Position numbers and translations under genes: made by a program. Shown piece by piece: positions 8,616 to 17,126 of a DNA stretch of 56,232 bases. The notes below the pieces were generated by a model. The model saw nothing but the letters and a program-made list of their open reading frames with translations, was not told where the DNA came from and did no database searches. This DNA is from Lachnospiraceae bacterium (GTDB lineage Bacteria; Bacillota; Clostridia; Lachnospirales; Lachnospiraceae): positions 1 through 56,232 of the forward strand of contig JAEEXY010000013.1 of assembly GCA_016288005.1 (NCBI GenBank), written 5' to 3'. Position 1 is the stretch's first letter. Every line of letters begins with the position of its first letter.

Positions 8616-11600
8616 ATGAAAAAGTGGAAGACCTGGCAGATCATTCTGTTTATAGCAATGTGCGTATGTATGAATGTTTGCGGAAGGCTTATAGCCGTTC
8701 GCTTTGATTGGCCTATCTGGGCCGATTCGTTCGGCACCGCTCTGTGCGCCTACATCGCGGGACCCGTGTGCGGCGCGATGGTCGGACTTTCGGGAAACCT
8801 GGCATACGGCGTGGTCAATAACCTTTCTGTCGCCTACTGCATCACAAGTATCGCGCTCGGCGTTATCGTGGGCATCGCGGCCAAGAAGAAGTGGTTTGCG
8901 CAGTTCTTCGGTTTCATGATGGCTGCGTCTCTTACCGTGCTTACGGCACTGGTCGTTTCGGTTCCCATCAATTTTATCTTTAACAAAGGCTTAACGGGAA
9001 ACAAATGGGGCAACGGCGTTATAGCCTATTTTGTGACTAAAAAAGTGCCCTTCGTTCTCTGTGCCGTTATGGGACAGCTGGCCATCGAGTTTGCCGACAA
9101 AGTGCTTACGATCGCCGCTGTTTATATTGTTATTCTGATCAGACGCTGGTGGCGCAATGACCGCAGGGTAAAGGAGACCTTAAGCGGAGGATCCGCTGCG
9201 GCCGCAGTCATCATCATCTGTCTGTTTGCCGGCATTTCGAGCCCTTCGGCAGTTCATGCGGATACCGCGTATGTAACAGACACCACCGATTACAACGATT
9301 ATGTCCAGAGCGTCTACAGCAGCAACAACGGACTGCCCTGCGGTGAGGCGAACGACATCGCCCAGACCAATGACGGTGTTCTCTGGATCGGTACTTACGC
9401 AGGCCTCTACCGCTATAACGGACGTGAGTTCCGCTGGATAGACAACTATGAGAGCGTTAAGAACGTCAACTGCCTGTATGTCGATGAGGAAGGCCGTCTG
9501 TGGATAGGAACTAACGACAATGGTCTGGCCATCGTGATACGTGAGGAGGTAGTAAACGTACTCGACCAGTCTGACGGTCTGCCCTCCAATTCCGTGCGCT
9601 GCATCACGCGCGCTTCCGACGGATACTATTATGTCGGGACCACCGGCAGCATGCAGATACTGGCAATGAATAACGGCCTCAAGGCTGTGAATACACTCGG
9701 GGACATCAACTATGCCGACAGCATTTCCGCGGACGAGCGCGGACATGTGGCGACCGTTGCGTCTGACGGCAGGCTGTTCCTGCTCAAAGAAGGAGAAATA
9801 CAGGACTGCATTCAGCTTCCCGAGGGAGGCGAACTGTACAACTGCTGCGCATTCGCGCCCGGCGGGACACTGATGGTAGGTACCTCCACAAATCATATCT
9901 ATTGCTTTGATGTGAACGGTGATAAGTTTAAGGAACTCAGCATGATCACCTGCGAGGATGTAGCAAGTATCAACAACCTCAATTATCTCAGCGATGGAAC
10001 ACTGTTCATCTCCACTGACAGCGGCATTTCCTATATGGATGTTAACGGCTATCACCGCCTGAATACAAATGAGTTCAACAATTCGATCGACAACATGCTC
10101 TTTGACTATCAGGGCAATCTGTGGTTCACGTCATCGAGACTGGGACTCCTGCGTCTGGCCAAGTCGCCGTTCAAGGATGTGTACGGCGCGGTAGGCATGG
10201 AGCGCAGGGTGGTCAATGCCATCGTTTTCTGGCAGGGCAACTATTACATCGGCACCGATAAGGGGCTCGATGTGGTGGACAAGGCCTGCAGATACAGGAT
10301 AGAGAATACGCTTACCGAGGAGCTTGCGGGCAAGCGTATCCGATGCATGTATGTGGACAGCACCGGCCATCTGTGGGTATGCACCTATGGCAGCGGCCTG
10401 ATGGAATATGCGCCGAACGGCGAATCGTGGGCATACAATGCGGAAAACGGCAGCTTCGGCAGCCGCGCAAGGCTCGTGACCGGGCTCTCGGACGGTACTA
10501 TACTCGCGGCCGGAGATACGGGCATCAGTTTTATCCGCGATCATAAGATCGAAAAGACCGTCAAGAACGAGGACGGACTGATCAATTCGATGATCCTGAC
10601 AGCCACCGAAAGAGGCGACGGAACGATACTTGCGGGTACCGACGGAGACGGCATCGCCGTACTGAAGAACGGTGAGGTCGTGGACATGATCACGCGTGAG
10701 GACGGCCTGAGCAGCGGTGTTATCCTGCGTACCGTAAAGGATCCCAAATCGGAAGGCGTGTTCATCGTTACGAGCAACAGCCTCTGCTATATGGAGCCGG
10801 GCGGAACGATCAGGGTACTCGACCAGTTCCCGTATTTCAACAACTATGACATCTGGGTAAAGGATGAGGATACCCTCTTCGTTATGTCGAGCGCCGGAAT
10901 CTATGTGGTTGAGCGCGACGAGCTCGTTGCGGGCGTAGATATGGTATGGGAACTCCTCGATGCCAGAAGAGGTCTTGGTACATCCCTTACCGCCAACTCA
11001 TGGAACTATTACAACGGCAATGGTGAGCTGTTCCTTCCGTGCGATACCGGAGCATATATAATCGATGTGGAAAAATACAACAGTGATGTGCGTTCGTACC
11101 GTATGCAGCTGGCATCGATACGCGTGGACGGCAAGCTCCAGCCTCTGCCCCGCACCGGCGCCATCACGATCGGACAGGGTGTCAGCCGTATAGAGCTGGC
11201 TCCCGAGATCCTGAACTATACCATACAGGAGCCCAATGTAGGTTACTATCTCGAACACTGTGATCCCACATGGATCATTGTTCCGCAGAACAGCCTGAAC
11301 AACATCAGCTATTCGAATATTCCCGCGGGTTCTTACACTTTCAGCATCGCCATATTCGACAGTGCGGGTGAGCATATCCTCGAGAAACGCAGTTTTGAAC
11401 TGGTCAAAGAAGGTGAATTCTACGAGAAAAGGGGCTTTAAGGTCTATATGCTCTTGCTGCTCTCGACTTTCCTTGTATGGTGCACCTGGTTCATTGTACA
11501 GAGACAGCTGAACAAGCAGGAGATCAAGCTGAACATGGCAAACGAGACAGTACTTGCGATAGCGAAGGCCGTCGATGCCAAGGATGTGCGAACTCATCAG

Positions 11601-12305
11601 CACTCCATGCGTGTTGCGGAATACTCCGAGCTGATAGCGGAAGAGATGAACTGCTTCAAGTGGTGGGAGCGCAGAAAGGCCCTCTCAAATCTGAAAAAAG
11701 CCGCGCAGCTGCATGATATCGGCAAGATCGGCATACCCGACGTAGTTCTGAACAAGGTCGGACGACTGACCGACGACGAATACGCGAAGATGAAATCGCA
11801 TGTTGTGCGCGGAGCCGAGATACTCAAGGATTTCACGCTGGTGGAGCATGTTGAGGAGGGCGCCAGATTCCATCATGAGCGCTTTGACGGACGCGGCTAT
11901 CCTGACGGACTCAAAGGCGAAGAGATACCGCTGTTCGCCAGGATCATAGGCGTGGCCGACGCTTTCGACGCCATGACTTCAAACCGTGTTTACCGTAATC
12001 ATATGGACAGCGATTACGTTATGAACGAGATGAAGCGCGGCAGGGGCACGCAGTTCGACCCCGAAGCTCTCGATGCGTTCTTCCGCCTTGTGGATAAGCA
12101 CGTTATCGATCTTGACCGTCTCTATGCCGAAAAACGTGCGGAGATCCAGATGGCTGTCGATCAGGAGGCTCAGGAAGAGCTGAAACGCCGTGTGGAAGAG
12201 GACAAAAAGATACAGGCTGACGAGATGAAGAGCGGCCCGGATGAAGCCGCAAAGACCGAAACGGCCGGGGATGCCGCAGCGACCGGGAAAGGAGATAAGG
12301 TATGA
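8616..12305 (+). CDS. ECF-S-like membrane domain, beta-propeller, Y_Y_Y and HD-GYP fusion
   Basis: A 1229-residue membrane sensor predicted to hydrolyse cyclic di-GMP. The start at 8616 has a GGGGAGG site; an in-frame TTG at 8577 overlaps the promoter and is rejected. Residues ~1-195 are several membrane helices resembling an ECF-transporter substrate-binding (S) subunit, including IWADSFGTALCAYIAGP and GAMVGLSGNLAYG. A further helix follows at ~190-214. Residues ~235-820 are an extracellular propeller with repeats such as DGVLWIGTYAGLYRYNG and EEGRLWIGTNDNGL. A Y_Y_Y domain follows at ~828-930, then a helix (~943-962). The HD-GYP domain (~985-1165) keeps its key residues: HQHS, HDIGK (H1033-D1034), HHERFDGRGYP and ADAFDAM. 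The C-terminal tail is charged. The fusion of an ECF-S-like part to a propeller phosphodiesterase is unusual. The ECF-S assignment is by general pattern only. Confidence 0.85.
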   Translation: MKKWKTWQIILFIAMCVCMNVCGRLIAVRFDWPIWADSFGTALCAYIAGPVCGAMVGLSGNLAYGVVNNLSVAYCITSIALGVIVGIAAKKKWFAQFFGFMMAASLTVLTALVVSVPINFIFNKGLTGNKWGNGVIAYFVTKKVPFVLCAVMGQLAIEFADKVLTIAAVYIVILIRRWWRNDRRVKETLSGGSAAAAVIIICLFAGISSPSAVHADTAYVTDTTDYNDYVQSVYSSNNGLPCGEANDIAQTNDGVLWIGTYAGLYRYNGREFRWIDNYESVKNVNCLYVDEEGRLWIGTNDNGLAIVIREEVVNVLDQSDGLPSNSVRCITRASDGYYYVGTTGSMQILAMNNGLKAVNTLGDINYADSISADERGHVATVASDGRLFLLKEGEIQDCIQLPEGGELYNCCAFAPGGTLMVGTSTNHIYCFDVNGDKFKELSMITCEDVASINNLNYLSDGTLFISTDSGISYMDVNGYHRLNTNEFNNSIDNMLFDYQGNLWFTSSRLGLLRLAKSPFKDVYGAVGMERRVVNAIVFWQGNYYIGTDKGLDVVDKACRYRIENTLTEELAGKRIRCMYVDSTGHLWVCTYGSGLMEYAPNGESWAYNAENGSFGSRARLVTGLSDGTILAAGDTGISFIRDHKIEKTVKNEDGLINSMILTATERGDGTILAGTDGDGIAVLKNGEVVDMITREDGLSSGVILRTVKDPKSEGVFIVTSNSLCYMEPGGTIRVLDQFPYFNNYDIWVKDEDTLFVMSSAGIYVVERDELVAGVDMVWELLDARRGLGTSLTANSWNYYNGNGELFLPCDTGAYIIDVEKYNSDVRSYRMQLASIRVDGKLQPLPRTGAITIGQGVSRIELAPEILNYTIQEPNVGYYLEHCDPTWIIVPQNSLNNISYSNIPAGSYTFSIAIFDSAGEHILEKRSFELVKEGEFYEKRGFKVYMLLLLSTFLVWCTWFIVQRQLNKQEIKLNMANETVLAIAKAVDAKDVRTHQHSMRVAEYSELIAEEMNCFKWWERRKALSNLKKAAQLHDIGKIGIPDVVLNKVGRLTDDEYAKMKSHVVRGAEILKDFTLVEHVEEGARFHHERFDGRGYPDGLKGEEIPLFARIIGVADAFDAMTSNRVYRNHMDSDYVMNEMKRGRGTQFDPEALDAFFRLVDKHVIDLDRLYAEKRAEIQMAVDQEAQEELKRRVEEDKKIQADEMKSGPDEAAKTETAGDAAATGKGDKV

Positions 12306-13498
12306 AGCGTGTATATATCACAACTGCGCTGACCTGTCTGGTCGTACTTTTCGCATTCATAGGTCTTTTCAGGGCACTGGATCTGTCGGGCGGACGGAGC
12401 AGCCTGAAGGTGGGTTTCATCTACGACAATGATGAGAGTACGCCGTATACCTATAATTTCTCGCTGGCCAAGGACGCGCTCGAAAAGAAATACGGAGACC
12501 GCGTGAAGATATTTACCAGCAGCAATGTGCTGGACGATGAGATGGAAGAACCGCTCAGGGAAATGGCTGAGAAAGGCTGCGACATCATATTTTTCAACGG
12601 TTACAGCGAACTGGTCGTAAAACTGGCCCCCGAATATCCGGATATCGAGTTCTGTCAGGCCTCTTACAGAGACATGAACGGCGTCGAAGTCCCTGACAAC
12701 TACCACACATTCAAGGGCGAGGCCTATCAGGGCAGATACGTGAGCGGTATCGCGGCAGGACTTAAGATAGCCCAGCTGATCTCGGACGGTGTTATCACAA
12801 AGGATCAGGCCAATGTCGGATTTGTGGCCGCATTCCCCACATCCGAGGTTATCTCGGGATATACGGCCTTTATCCTGGGTGTGCGTTCCGTTGTTCCGGA
12901 AGCGACCATGCGTGTCTGCTACACTCATACATGGAGCAGCTACGCACAGGAAAAGAAAGCCGCAGAGAAAATGATAGCCAAAGGCTGCGTGATCATATCG
13001 CAGCACACCGATACGATAGGACCCGCCATAGCCTGCGAGGAGGCTCTGCAGGAGGGCAGACAGGTATATTTCGTCGGATATAACCAGAGTATGTCAGAGG
13101 TAGCACCGGGCTCGTCGCTTGTTACCTCGAGAGTATGCTGGGAGCCGTATGTGCTGGCGGCCGCGGAGGCTCTTTTCAAGAATAAGCCGATAGAGACAGT
13201 GGTTGCGGGACATATTCACGGACACGACGTTTCGGCCGGATTTGAGAGAGGCTGGGTGGAAATGCTGGACCTGAACGAGCAGGTTGCCGCGCCCCGCACC
13301 CAGACGGCCATGAACAACGCGATAGATCAGTTTAAGCGCGGAGGCGGAGATTTCGTATTCCGCGGCAATTATATCGGAGTCGATCCCGATGAGCCCACAA
13401 ATACGATCAGTCTGAAGGGCGGCTACTCCGAGAACGCGAACACCTCGTATCCGCTGTTCGGGTACATACTGACGGATATCATAACGATAGAGGAATAA
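12302..13498 (+). CDS. Membrane-anchored BMP/PnrA-like binding protein
   Basis: A 398-residue protein whose ATG overlaps the stop of the HD-GYP gene by 4 nt (ATGA), so the two are made together. An N-terminal hydrophobic segment (TTALTCLVVLFAFIGLF) has no lipobox Cys and looks like an uncleaved anchor. The rest is a BMP-family (basic membrane protein, PnrA-like) fold: VGFIYDND, KGCDIIFFNGYSE, FCQASYRD, GEAYQGRYVSGIAAG, VGFVAAFP, GCVIISQHTDT and VGYNQSM. Characterised relatives bind purine nucleosides as transporter subunits. No ABC permease or ATPase follows here. It may instead deliver ligand occupancy to the ECF-S-like or propeller part of its partner. The ligand is unknown. Confidence 0.82.
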   Translation: MKRVYITTALTCLVVLFAFIGLFRALDLSGGRSSLKVGFIYDNDESTPYTYNFSLAKDALEKKYGDRVKIFTSSNVLDDEMEEPLREMAEKGCDIIFFNGYSELVVKLAPEYPDIEFCQASYRDMNGVEVPDNYHTFKGEAYQGRYVSGIAAGLKIAQLISDGVITKDQANVGFVAAFPTSEVISGYTAFILGVRSVVPEATMRVCYTHTWSSYAQEKKAAEKMIAKGCVIISQHTDTIGPAIACEEALQEGRQVYFVGYNQSMSEVAPGSSLVTSRVCWEPYVLAAAEALFKNKPIETVVAGHIHGHDVSAGFERGWVEMLDLNEQVAAPRTQTAMNNAIDQFKRGGGDFVFRGNYIGVDPDEPTNTISLKGGYSENANTSYPLFGYILTDIITIEE

Positions 13499-13504
13499 AA
13501 AAGA

Positions 13505-13524
13505 AGGGTGCCTGTTGGCACCCT
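13505..13524. terminator. Bidirectional terminator between convergent genes
   Basis: An 8-bp stem (AGGGTGCC / GGCACCCT) with a TGTT loop is followed on the + strand by GTTTTCATTTCTTTTT and preceded by an A-rich stretch that serves the minus strand. It lies between the stops of the BMP-like gene (13498) and the leftward dtxR-like gene (13529). It also contains the GGTGCCTG start of the dispersed palindrome core. Confidence 0.75.
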
Positions 13525-13528
13525 GTTT

Positions 13529-13906
13529 TCATTTCTTTTTCTCAAGATCCTTCGCGTGAGCCTTGATCGCGTCAAAGGTCTTATCGCTGATATAATGCTC
13601 GACCCTGCAGGCATCCTCGGCGGCTGTCTCCGCGTCAACGCCCAGGTCGGTAAAAAGCTTTGTGAGCACGGTGTGGCGCTCGTAAATGCGCTGCGCCAAG
13701 ATCTCGCCTGCCTTGGTAAGCTTTAAAGACCCGTCATCGTCCTTTTTGACGAGGCCCTCATCCTTTAAGAGTCCGATGGCACGGCTGACGGAAGGCTTAG
13801 AAAAACCCATGTGCTCGCCGACATCTATCGCGCGAACGGAACTCGACTCCTGTGACAGAACATAGATCGTCTCCAAATACATTTCTCCGGATTCCATCAG
13901 TGACAT
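13529..13906 (-). CDS. DtxR/MntR-family metal-dependent repressor, short form (1)
   Basis: A 125-residue protein with an N-terminal winged helix (SSSVRAIDVGEHMGFSKPSVSRAI, split by position here) and a metal-binding and dimerisation region. Candidate ligands lie in HTVLTKLF and EDACRVEHYIS, matching the family helix E..C..EH. It ends after this region, so it lacks the SH3-like third domain of long DtxR proteins, as in MntR. The start at 13906 has a GAGGGGGG site 7 nt away; an in-frame ATG at 13930 has none. It is divergent from feoA and is the obvious candidate to bind the GTTAG-N6-CTAAC sites in between. Which metal it senses is not readable; the feo genes point to iron(II). Confidence 0.9.
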   Translation of the reverse strand: MSLMESGEMYLETIYVLSQESSSVRAIDVGEHMGFSKPSVSRAIGLLKDEGLVKKDDDGSLKLTKAGEILAQRIYERHTVLTKLFTDLGVDAETAAEDACRVEHYISDKTFDAIKAHAKDLEKKK

Positions 13907-13943
13907 ATCGTAACCCCCCTCAAGCAACATCTTATCATATTAG

Positions 13944-13952
13944 ATTATACCA
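13944..13952 (-). promoter_or_regulatory. Extended -10 promoter of the first dtxR-like gene
   Basis: On the minus strand TGG-TATAAT forms an extended -10 element about 40 bp before the ATG at 13906. There is no convincing -35 box and no GTTAG-N6-CTAAC site on it, so this repressor gene is probably not under the palindrome. Confidence 0.5.
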
Positions 13953-14000
13953 TACAAATTACGAGTTGGGAAAAAATATTAAAAAAAAATAAAAAAGTGC

Positions 14001-14029
14001 TTGACAGGTTAGCTACGTCTAACTATAAT
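14001..14029 (+). promoter_or_regulatory. Consensus promoter of the feo operon
   Basis: A perfect TTGACA (14001-14006) and a perfect TATAAT (14024-14029) are exactly 17 bp apart. The whole spacer is filled by the first operator copy, so a repressor bound there would block RNA polymerase directly. Confidence 0.92.
14008..14023. promoter_or_regulatory. Metal operator copy 1 (feo promoter spacer)
   Basis: A 16-bp palindrome GTTAG-CTACGT-CTAAC between the -35 and -10 boxes of the feo promoter. It is the best-placed repressor site in the window. Confidence 0.82.
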
Positions 14030-14037
14030 GAGGAACG

Positions 14038-14053
14038 GTTAGAGCAGACTAAC
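14038..14053. promoter_or_regulatory. Metal operator copy 2 (feo leader)
   Basis: GTTAG-AGCAGA-CTAAC, starting 30 bp after copy 1 and covering roughly +2 to +18 of the feo transcript. The spacing is close to three helical turns, so repressors would sit on the same face of the DNA. Confidence 0.78.
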
Positions 14054-14071
14054 TTTTTTGTTTGCACCTGA

Positions 14072-14087
14072 GTTAGATACGGCTAAC
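14072..14087. promoter_or_regulatory. Metal operator copy 3 (feo leader)
   Basis: GTTAG-ATACGG-CTAAC, 34 bp after copy 2 and 23 bp before the feoA ATG. Third of the cluster at this promoter. Confidence 0.76.
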
Positions 14088-14110
14088 AAAACGAAAAAGG
14101 GAGGAATAAC

Positions 14111-14323
14111 ATGATGCCCCTTATTTATGCGGAAGCGGGACAGCCCCAGATCATCAAAAAGATCGGCGGGAGTCCGGAAGTTAAAAAGCACCTGGAAGAT
14201 CTGGGCTTTAATGTAGGCGGCGAGGTAAGCGTAATGAACTCACTCGGCGAGAATCTGATCGTAAAGGTCAAAGAGAGCCGTGTGGCTGTCAGTGATGAAC
14301 TTGCCAGAAAAATAATGGTCTGA
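14111..14323 (+). CDS. feoA: FeoA-family iron transport accessory protein (1)
   Basis: A 70-residue SH3-like FeoA domain that in characterised systems helps the FeoB iron(II) channel at the cytoplasmic face. Conserved features: hydrophobic start, KHLEDLGFNVGGEVSVMN and a C-terminal VAVSDELARKIMV. A GGGAGG site precedes ATGATG at 14111. It is the first gene of the feo operon, downstream of a consensus promoter with three palindromic operators. It is one of two unequal FeoA copies. This one keeps the LGFNVGGEV turn and the other has MGITKNTEI. Confidence 0.92.
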   Translation: MMPLIYAEAGQPQIIKKIGGSPEVKKHLEDLGFNVGGEVSVMNSLGENLIVKVKESRVAVSDELARKIMV

Positions 14324-14336
14324 GGAGGAGAAAACA

Positions 14337-14558
14337 TTGAAAACACTGAGAGACGTAAAGATCGGACAGACGGTCAAGGTTGTTAAGCTTCATGGCGAAG
14401 GCGCGGTAAAGCGCAGGATCATGGACATGGGGATCACCAAGAATACGGAGATCTATGTCCGTAAGGTCGCACCCCTGGGAGATCCCATCGAGGTAACGGT
14501 CAGGAATTACGAGCTGTCTCTGCGTAAGGCTGACGCGGAGATGGTAGAGGTTGAATAA
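14337..14558 (+). CDS. feoA: FeoA-family iron transport accessory protein (2)
   Basis: A 73-residue second FeoA domain protein starting at TTG (14337), 7 nt after GGAGGAG and 13 nt after the first feoA. Motifs: LRDVKIGQTVKVVKLHGEG, RRIMDMGITKNTEIYV, and a C-terminal YELSLRKADAEMVEVE that matches the FeoA SH3 end. Paired small FeoA proteins before FeoB are common in clostridia. The pair probably forms a complex with FeoB rather than acting separately. Confidence 0.92.
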   Translation: MKTLRDVKIGQTVKVVKLHGEGAVKRRIMDMGITKNTEIYVRKVAPLGDPIEVTVRNYELSLRKADAEMVEVE

Positions 14559-14561
14559 TAC

Positions 14562-14577
14562 GTTAGCATGAACTAAC
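14562..14577. promoter_or_regulatory. Metal operator copy 4 (between feoA and feoB)
   Basis: GTTAG-CATGAA-CTAAC in the 62-bp gap between the second feoA and feoB. No strong promoter is visible beside it, so it may be a roadblock site or mark a weak internal promoter. Confidence 0.7.
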
Positions 14578-14620
14578 AAAAGATCAGTAAGCGAATGATA
14601 ATTGAAAGGACATAAATAAG

Positions 14621-17107
14621 ATGAACTTACGTATTGCACTTGCAGGAAACCCGAACAGCGGTAAAACGACCCTGTTCAATGCCCTGACCGGTTCGAATCA
14701 GTTTGTCGGCAACTGGCCCGGAGTAACCGTGGAGAAAAAGGAAGGTAAATTAAAAAAGCACGATGATATCACCATCACCGACCTTCCCGGAATCTATTCA
14801 CTTTCTCCCTATACACTGGAGGAAGTTGTTGCCAGAAACTATCTGCTCGGCGAGCGTCCCGACGCGATCCTGAACATCGTTGACGGTACCAACCTTGAGA
14901 GAAACCTGTATCTTACCACACAGCTTACCGAGATCGGTATCCCGGTAGTCGTAGCGATCAACATGATCGATGTTGTCAGAAAGAACGGCGACAAGATCGA
15001 CATCGCAGAGCTTTCCAGACAGCTCGGCTGTAAGGTTGTTGAGATCTCCGCCCTGAAGGAGACCGGCATCATGGAGGCAGCCGAGGCTGCCATCGACGCG
15101 GCAAAGAATACAAAGACGGTTCCCCAGCACACCTTCTCGGGTCCCGTTGAGCATGCGATCGCGCATATCGAGGAAGCGATCGTTCACGATATGCCTGAGG
15201 AGCAGCAGAGATGGTACGCCATCAAGATCTTCGAGCGTGACGACAAGGTGCTCTCTTCAATGAATATCCCTTCGGACAAGCTCGCGCATGTTGAAAAGGA
15301 TATCGCAGCGGCAGAGAAGGAGCTCGACGATGACGCGGAGAGCATCATCACCAACGAGCGTTATGTATATATCGCAGAGGTCATCAAGGCCTGCTATAAG
15401 AAAAAGAAGGCGGGCGCCCTGACAACGTCCGATAAGATCGATAAGATCGTGACCAACAGATGGCTCGGACTTCCGATATTCGCAGTTGTTATGTTCCTGG
15501 TTTACTGGATCGCGATGGTCGGTGTCGGCGCATCGGCTACCGACTGGGCAAACGACGGACTGTTCGGTGACGGATGGCATCTGTTCGGTATCGGCGGCAG
15601 AGCGGCCGATGAGGCAGCAGAAGAGTACGGCGACGCTATGAGCGCTATCGGCGCATATCTTGAAGTAGACGCTGAAGACGAAGAGTTTGACGCCGATGCG
15701 GCTATCGCCGAACTGGAAGGCATCACCGGTCCCGCAACTTCCACCGTTGAGGTAGAGGATGAGGAAACGCTCGCGGTAGACGAGATGACGGTATACTACG
15801 ATGCTGTTCCCGAGGACGCTGACGAAGGCGTTATCGGAATGTCCTTTAAGGATGCGGTCGCTTATGTTAAGGAGAACGGCTTTGAGGAGCCCGATCCCGC
15901 GGACTACGGCGTATGGGTACCCGGCGTGCCTGTTCTTATCGAGAGCCTTCTCGACAAGATCGGAACCGCAGACTGGCTCAAGAGCCTTATCCTGGACGGT
16001 ATCGTAGCCGGCGTAGGCGCGGTACTCGGATTTGTTCCCCAGATGCTCGTACTGTTCCTGATGCTTGCGTTCCTTGAGGCTTGCGGCTACATGGCGCGTA
16101 TCGCATTCGTGCTCGACCGTATCTTCAGACGTTTCGGTCTTTCGGGCAAGTCCTTCATTCCCATGCTGGTCGGCACCGGCTGCGGTATCCCCGGCATCAT
16201 GGCATCACGTACCATCGAGAATGAGCGTGACCGCCGTATGACGATCATGACCACGACATTTATCCCCTGCGGCGCTAAGGTTCCCTTCATCGCGATGATC
16301 GCAGGCGCGATCTTCGGCGGCAGCGCATGGATCTCGACAGGCGCATATTTCATCGGTATGGCGGCGATCATCATCTCCGGCGTAATGCTTAAGAAGACAA
16401 AGATGTTCGCGGGAGATCCCGCTCCCTTCGTTATGGAGCTTCCCGCTTACCATATGCCGACACTCGGCAATGTACTCCGCTCCATGTGGGAGCGCGGCTG
16501 GTCCTTCATCAAGAAGGCAGGCACGATCATCCTTATCTCGCAGATCGTTGTATGGTTCCTTTCGGGCTTCGGCTTCGCGGAGGACGGCTTCAGGATGCTT
16601 GAGGAGGATGAGATCTCGATCTCGATCCTTGCAAAGGTCGGAAATGCCATTGCATGGCTGTTCACTCCTCTCGGATGGGGCAACTGGCAGGCAGCGGTCG
16701 CATCGTTTACAGGTCTCGTAGCTAAGGAGAACATCGTAGGTACGATGGGCGTTCTCTACGGAGGCGGAGAAGAGGGCCTCTATGCTACACTCGCAGGCGT
16801 ATTCACCGGAGTTACCGGTATGTCGTTCCTGGTATTCAATCTTCTGTGCGCACCCTGCTTCGCTGCTATCGGTGCCATCAGACGTGAGATGAACAACGCG
16901 AAGTGGACCTGGTTCGCTATCCTTTATCAGTGCGGTTTCGCATATGTGATCGCTCTTATGATCAACCAGTTCGGCGGCCTTTTCACCGGCAATGCGAACG
17001 TACTCGGCCTGATCTTTGCGATCGCATTACTTGCGGTTATCGTTTACATGCTGTTCTTTAAGAAGTATACTGAAGCTGCAAAGCTTACAAAAGAAGTTAA
17101 GATCTGA
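14621..17107 (+). CDS. feoB: Ferrous iron transporter FeoB with large acidic insertion
   Basis: An 828-residue membrane GTPase for iron(II) uptake. The N-terminal G domain has G1 GNPNSGKT (9-16), G3 DLPG (54-57) and G4 NMID (114-117), then the helical spacer domain. The first membrane helix starts near residue 290. Gate motifs LEACGYMARIAFVLDR, GTGCGIPGIMASRTI and FIPCGAKVPFIAMIAG, with the conserved Cys, are present, and the C-terminal helices follow. Residues ~327-431 are an extra loop of about 100 residues rich in Asp and Glu, between the first helix and LILDGIVAGVGAVLGF. Typical clostridial FeoB lacks such a large loop, which explains the length. It would lie outside the membrane. The gene is preceded by operator copy 4 and followed by a Cys-rich partner gene. 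Confidence 0.95.
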   Translation: MNLRIALAGNPNSGKTTLFNALTGSNQFVGNWPGVTVEKKEGKLKKHDDITITDLPGIYSLSPYTLEEVVARNYLLGERPDAILNIVDGTNLERNLYLTTQLTEIGIPVVVAINMIDVVRKNGDKIDIAELSRQLGCKVVEISALKETGIMEAAEAAIDAAKNTKTVPQHTFSGPVEHAIAHIEEAIVHDMPEEQQRWYAIKIFERDDKVLSSMNIPSDKLAHVEKDIAAAEKELDDDAESIITNERYVYIAEVIKACYKKKKAGALTTSDKIDKIVTNRWLGLPIFAVVMFLVYWIAMVGVGASATDWANDGLFGDGWHLFGIGGRAADEAAEEYGDAMSAIGAYLEVDAEDEEFDADAAIAELEGITGPATSTVEVEDEETLAVDEMTVYYDAVPEDADEGVIGMSFKDAVAYVKENGFEEPDPADYGVWVPGVPVLIESLLDKIGTADWLKSLILDGIVAGVGAVLGFVPQMLVLFLMLAFLEACGYMARIAFVLDRIFRRFGLSGKSFIPMLVGTGCGIPGIMASRTIENERDRRMTIMTTTFIPCGAKVPFIAMIAGAIFGGSAWISTGAYFIGMAAIIISGVMLKKTKMFAGDPAPFVMELPAYHMPTLGNVLRSMWERGWSFIKKAGTIILISQIVVWFLSGFGFAEDGFRMLEEDEISISILAKVGNAIAWLFTPLGWGNWQAAVASFTGLVAKENIVGTMGVLYGGGEEGLYATLAGVFTGVTGMSFLVFNLLCAPCFAAIGAIRREMNNAKWTWFAILYQCGFAYVIALMINQFGGLFTGNANVLGLIFAIALLAVIVYMLFFKKYTEAAKLTKEVKI

Positions 17108-17126
17108 TAATATGTAGTTTATGATC

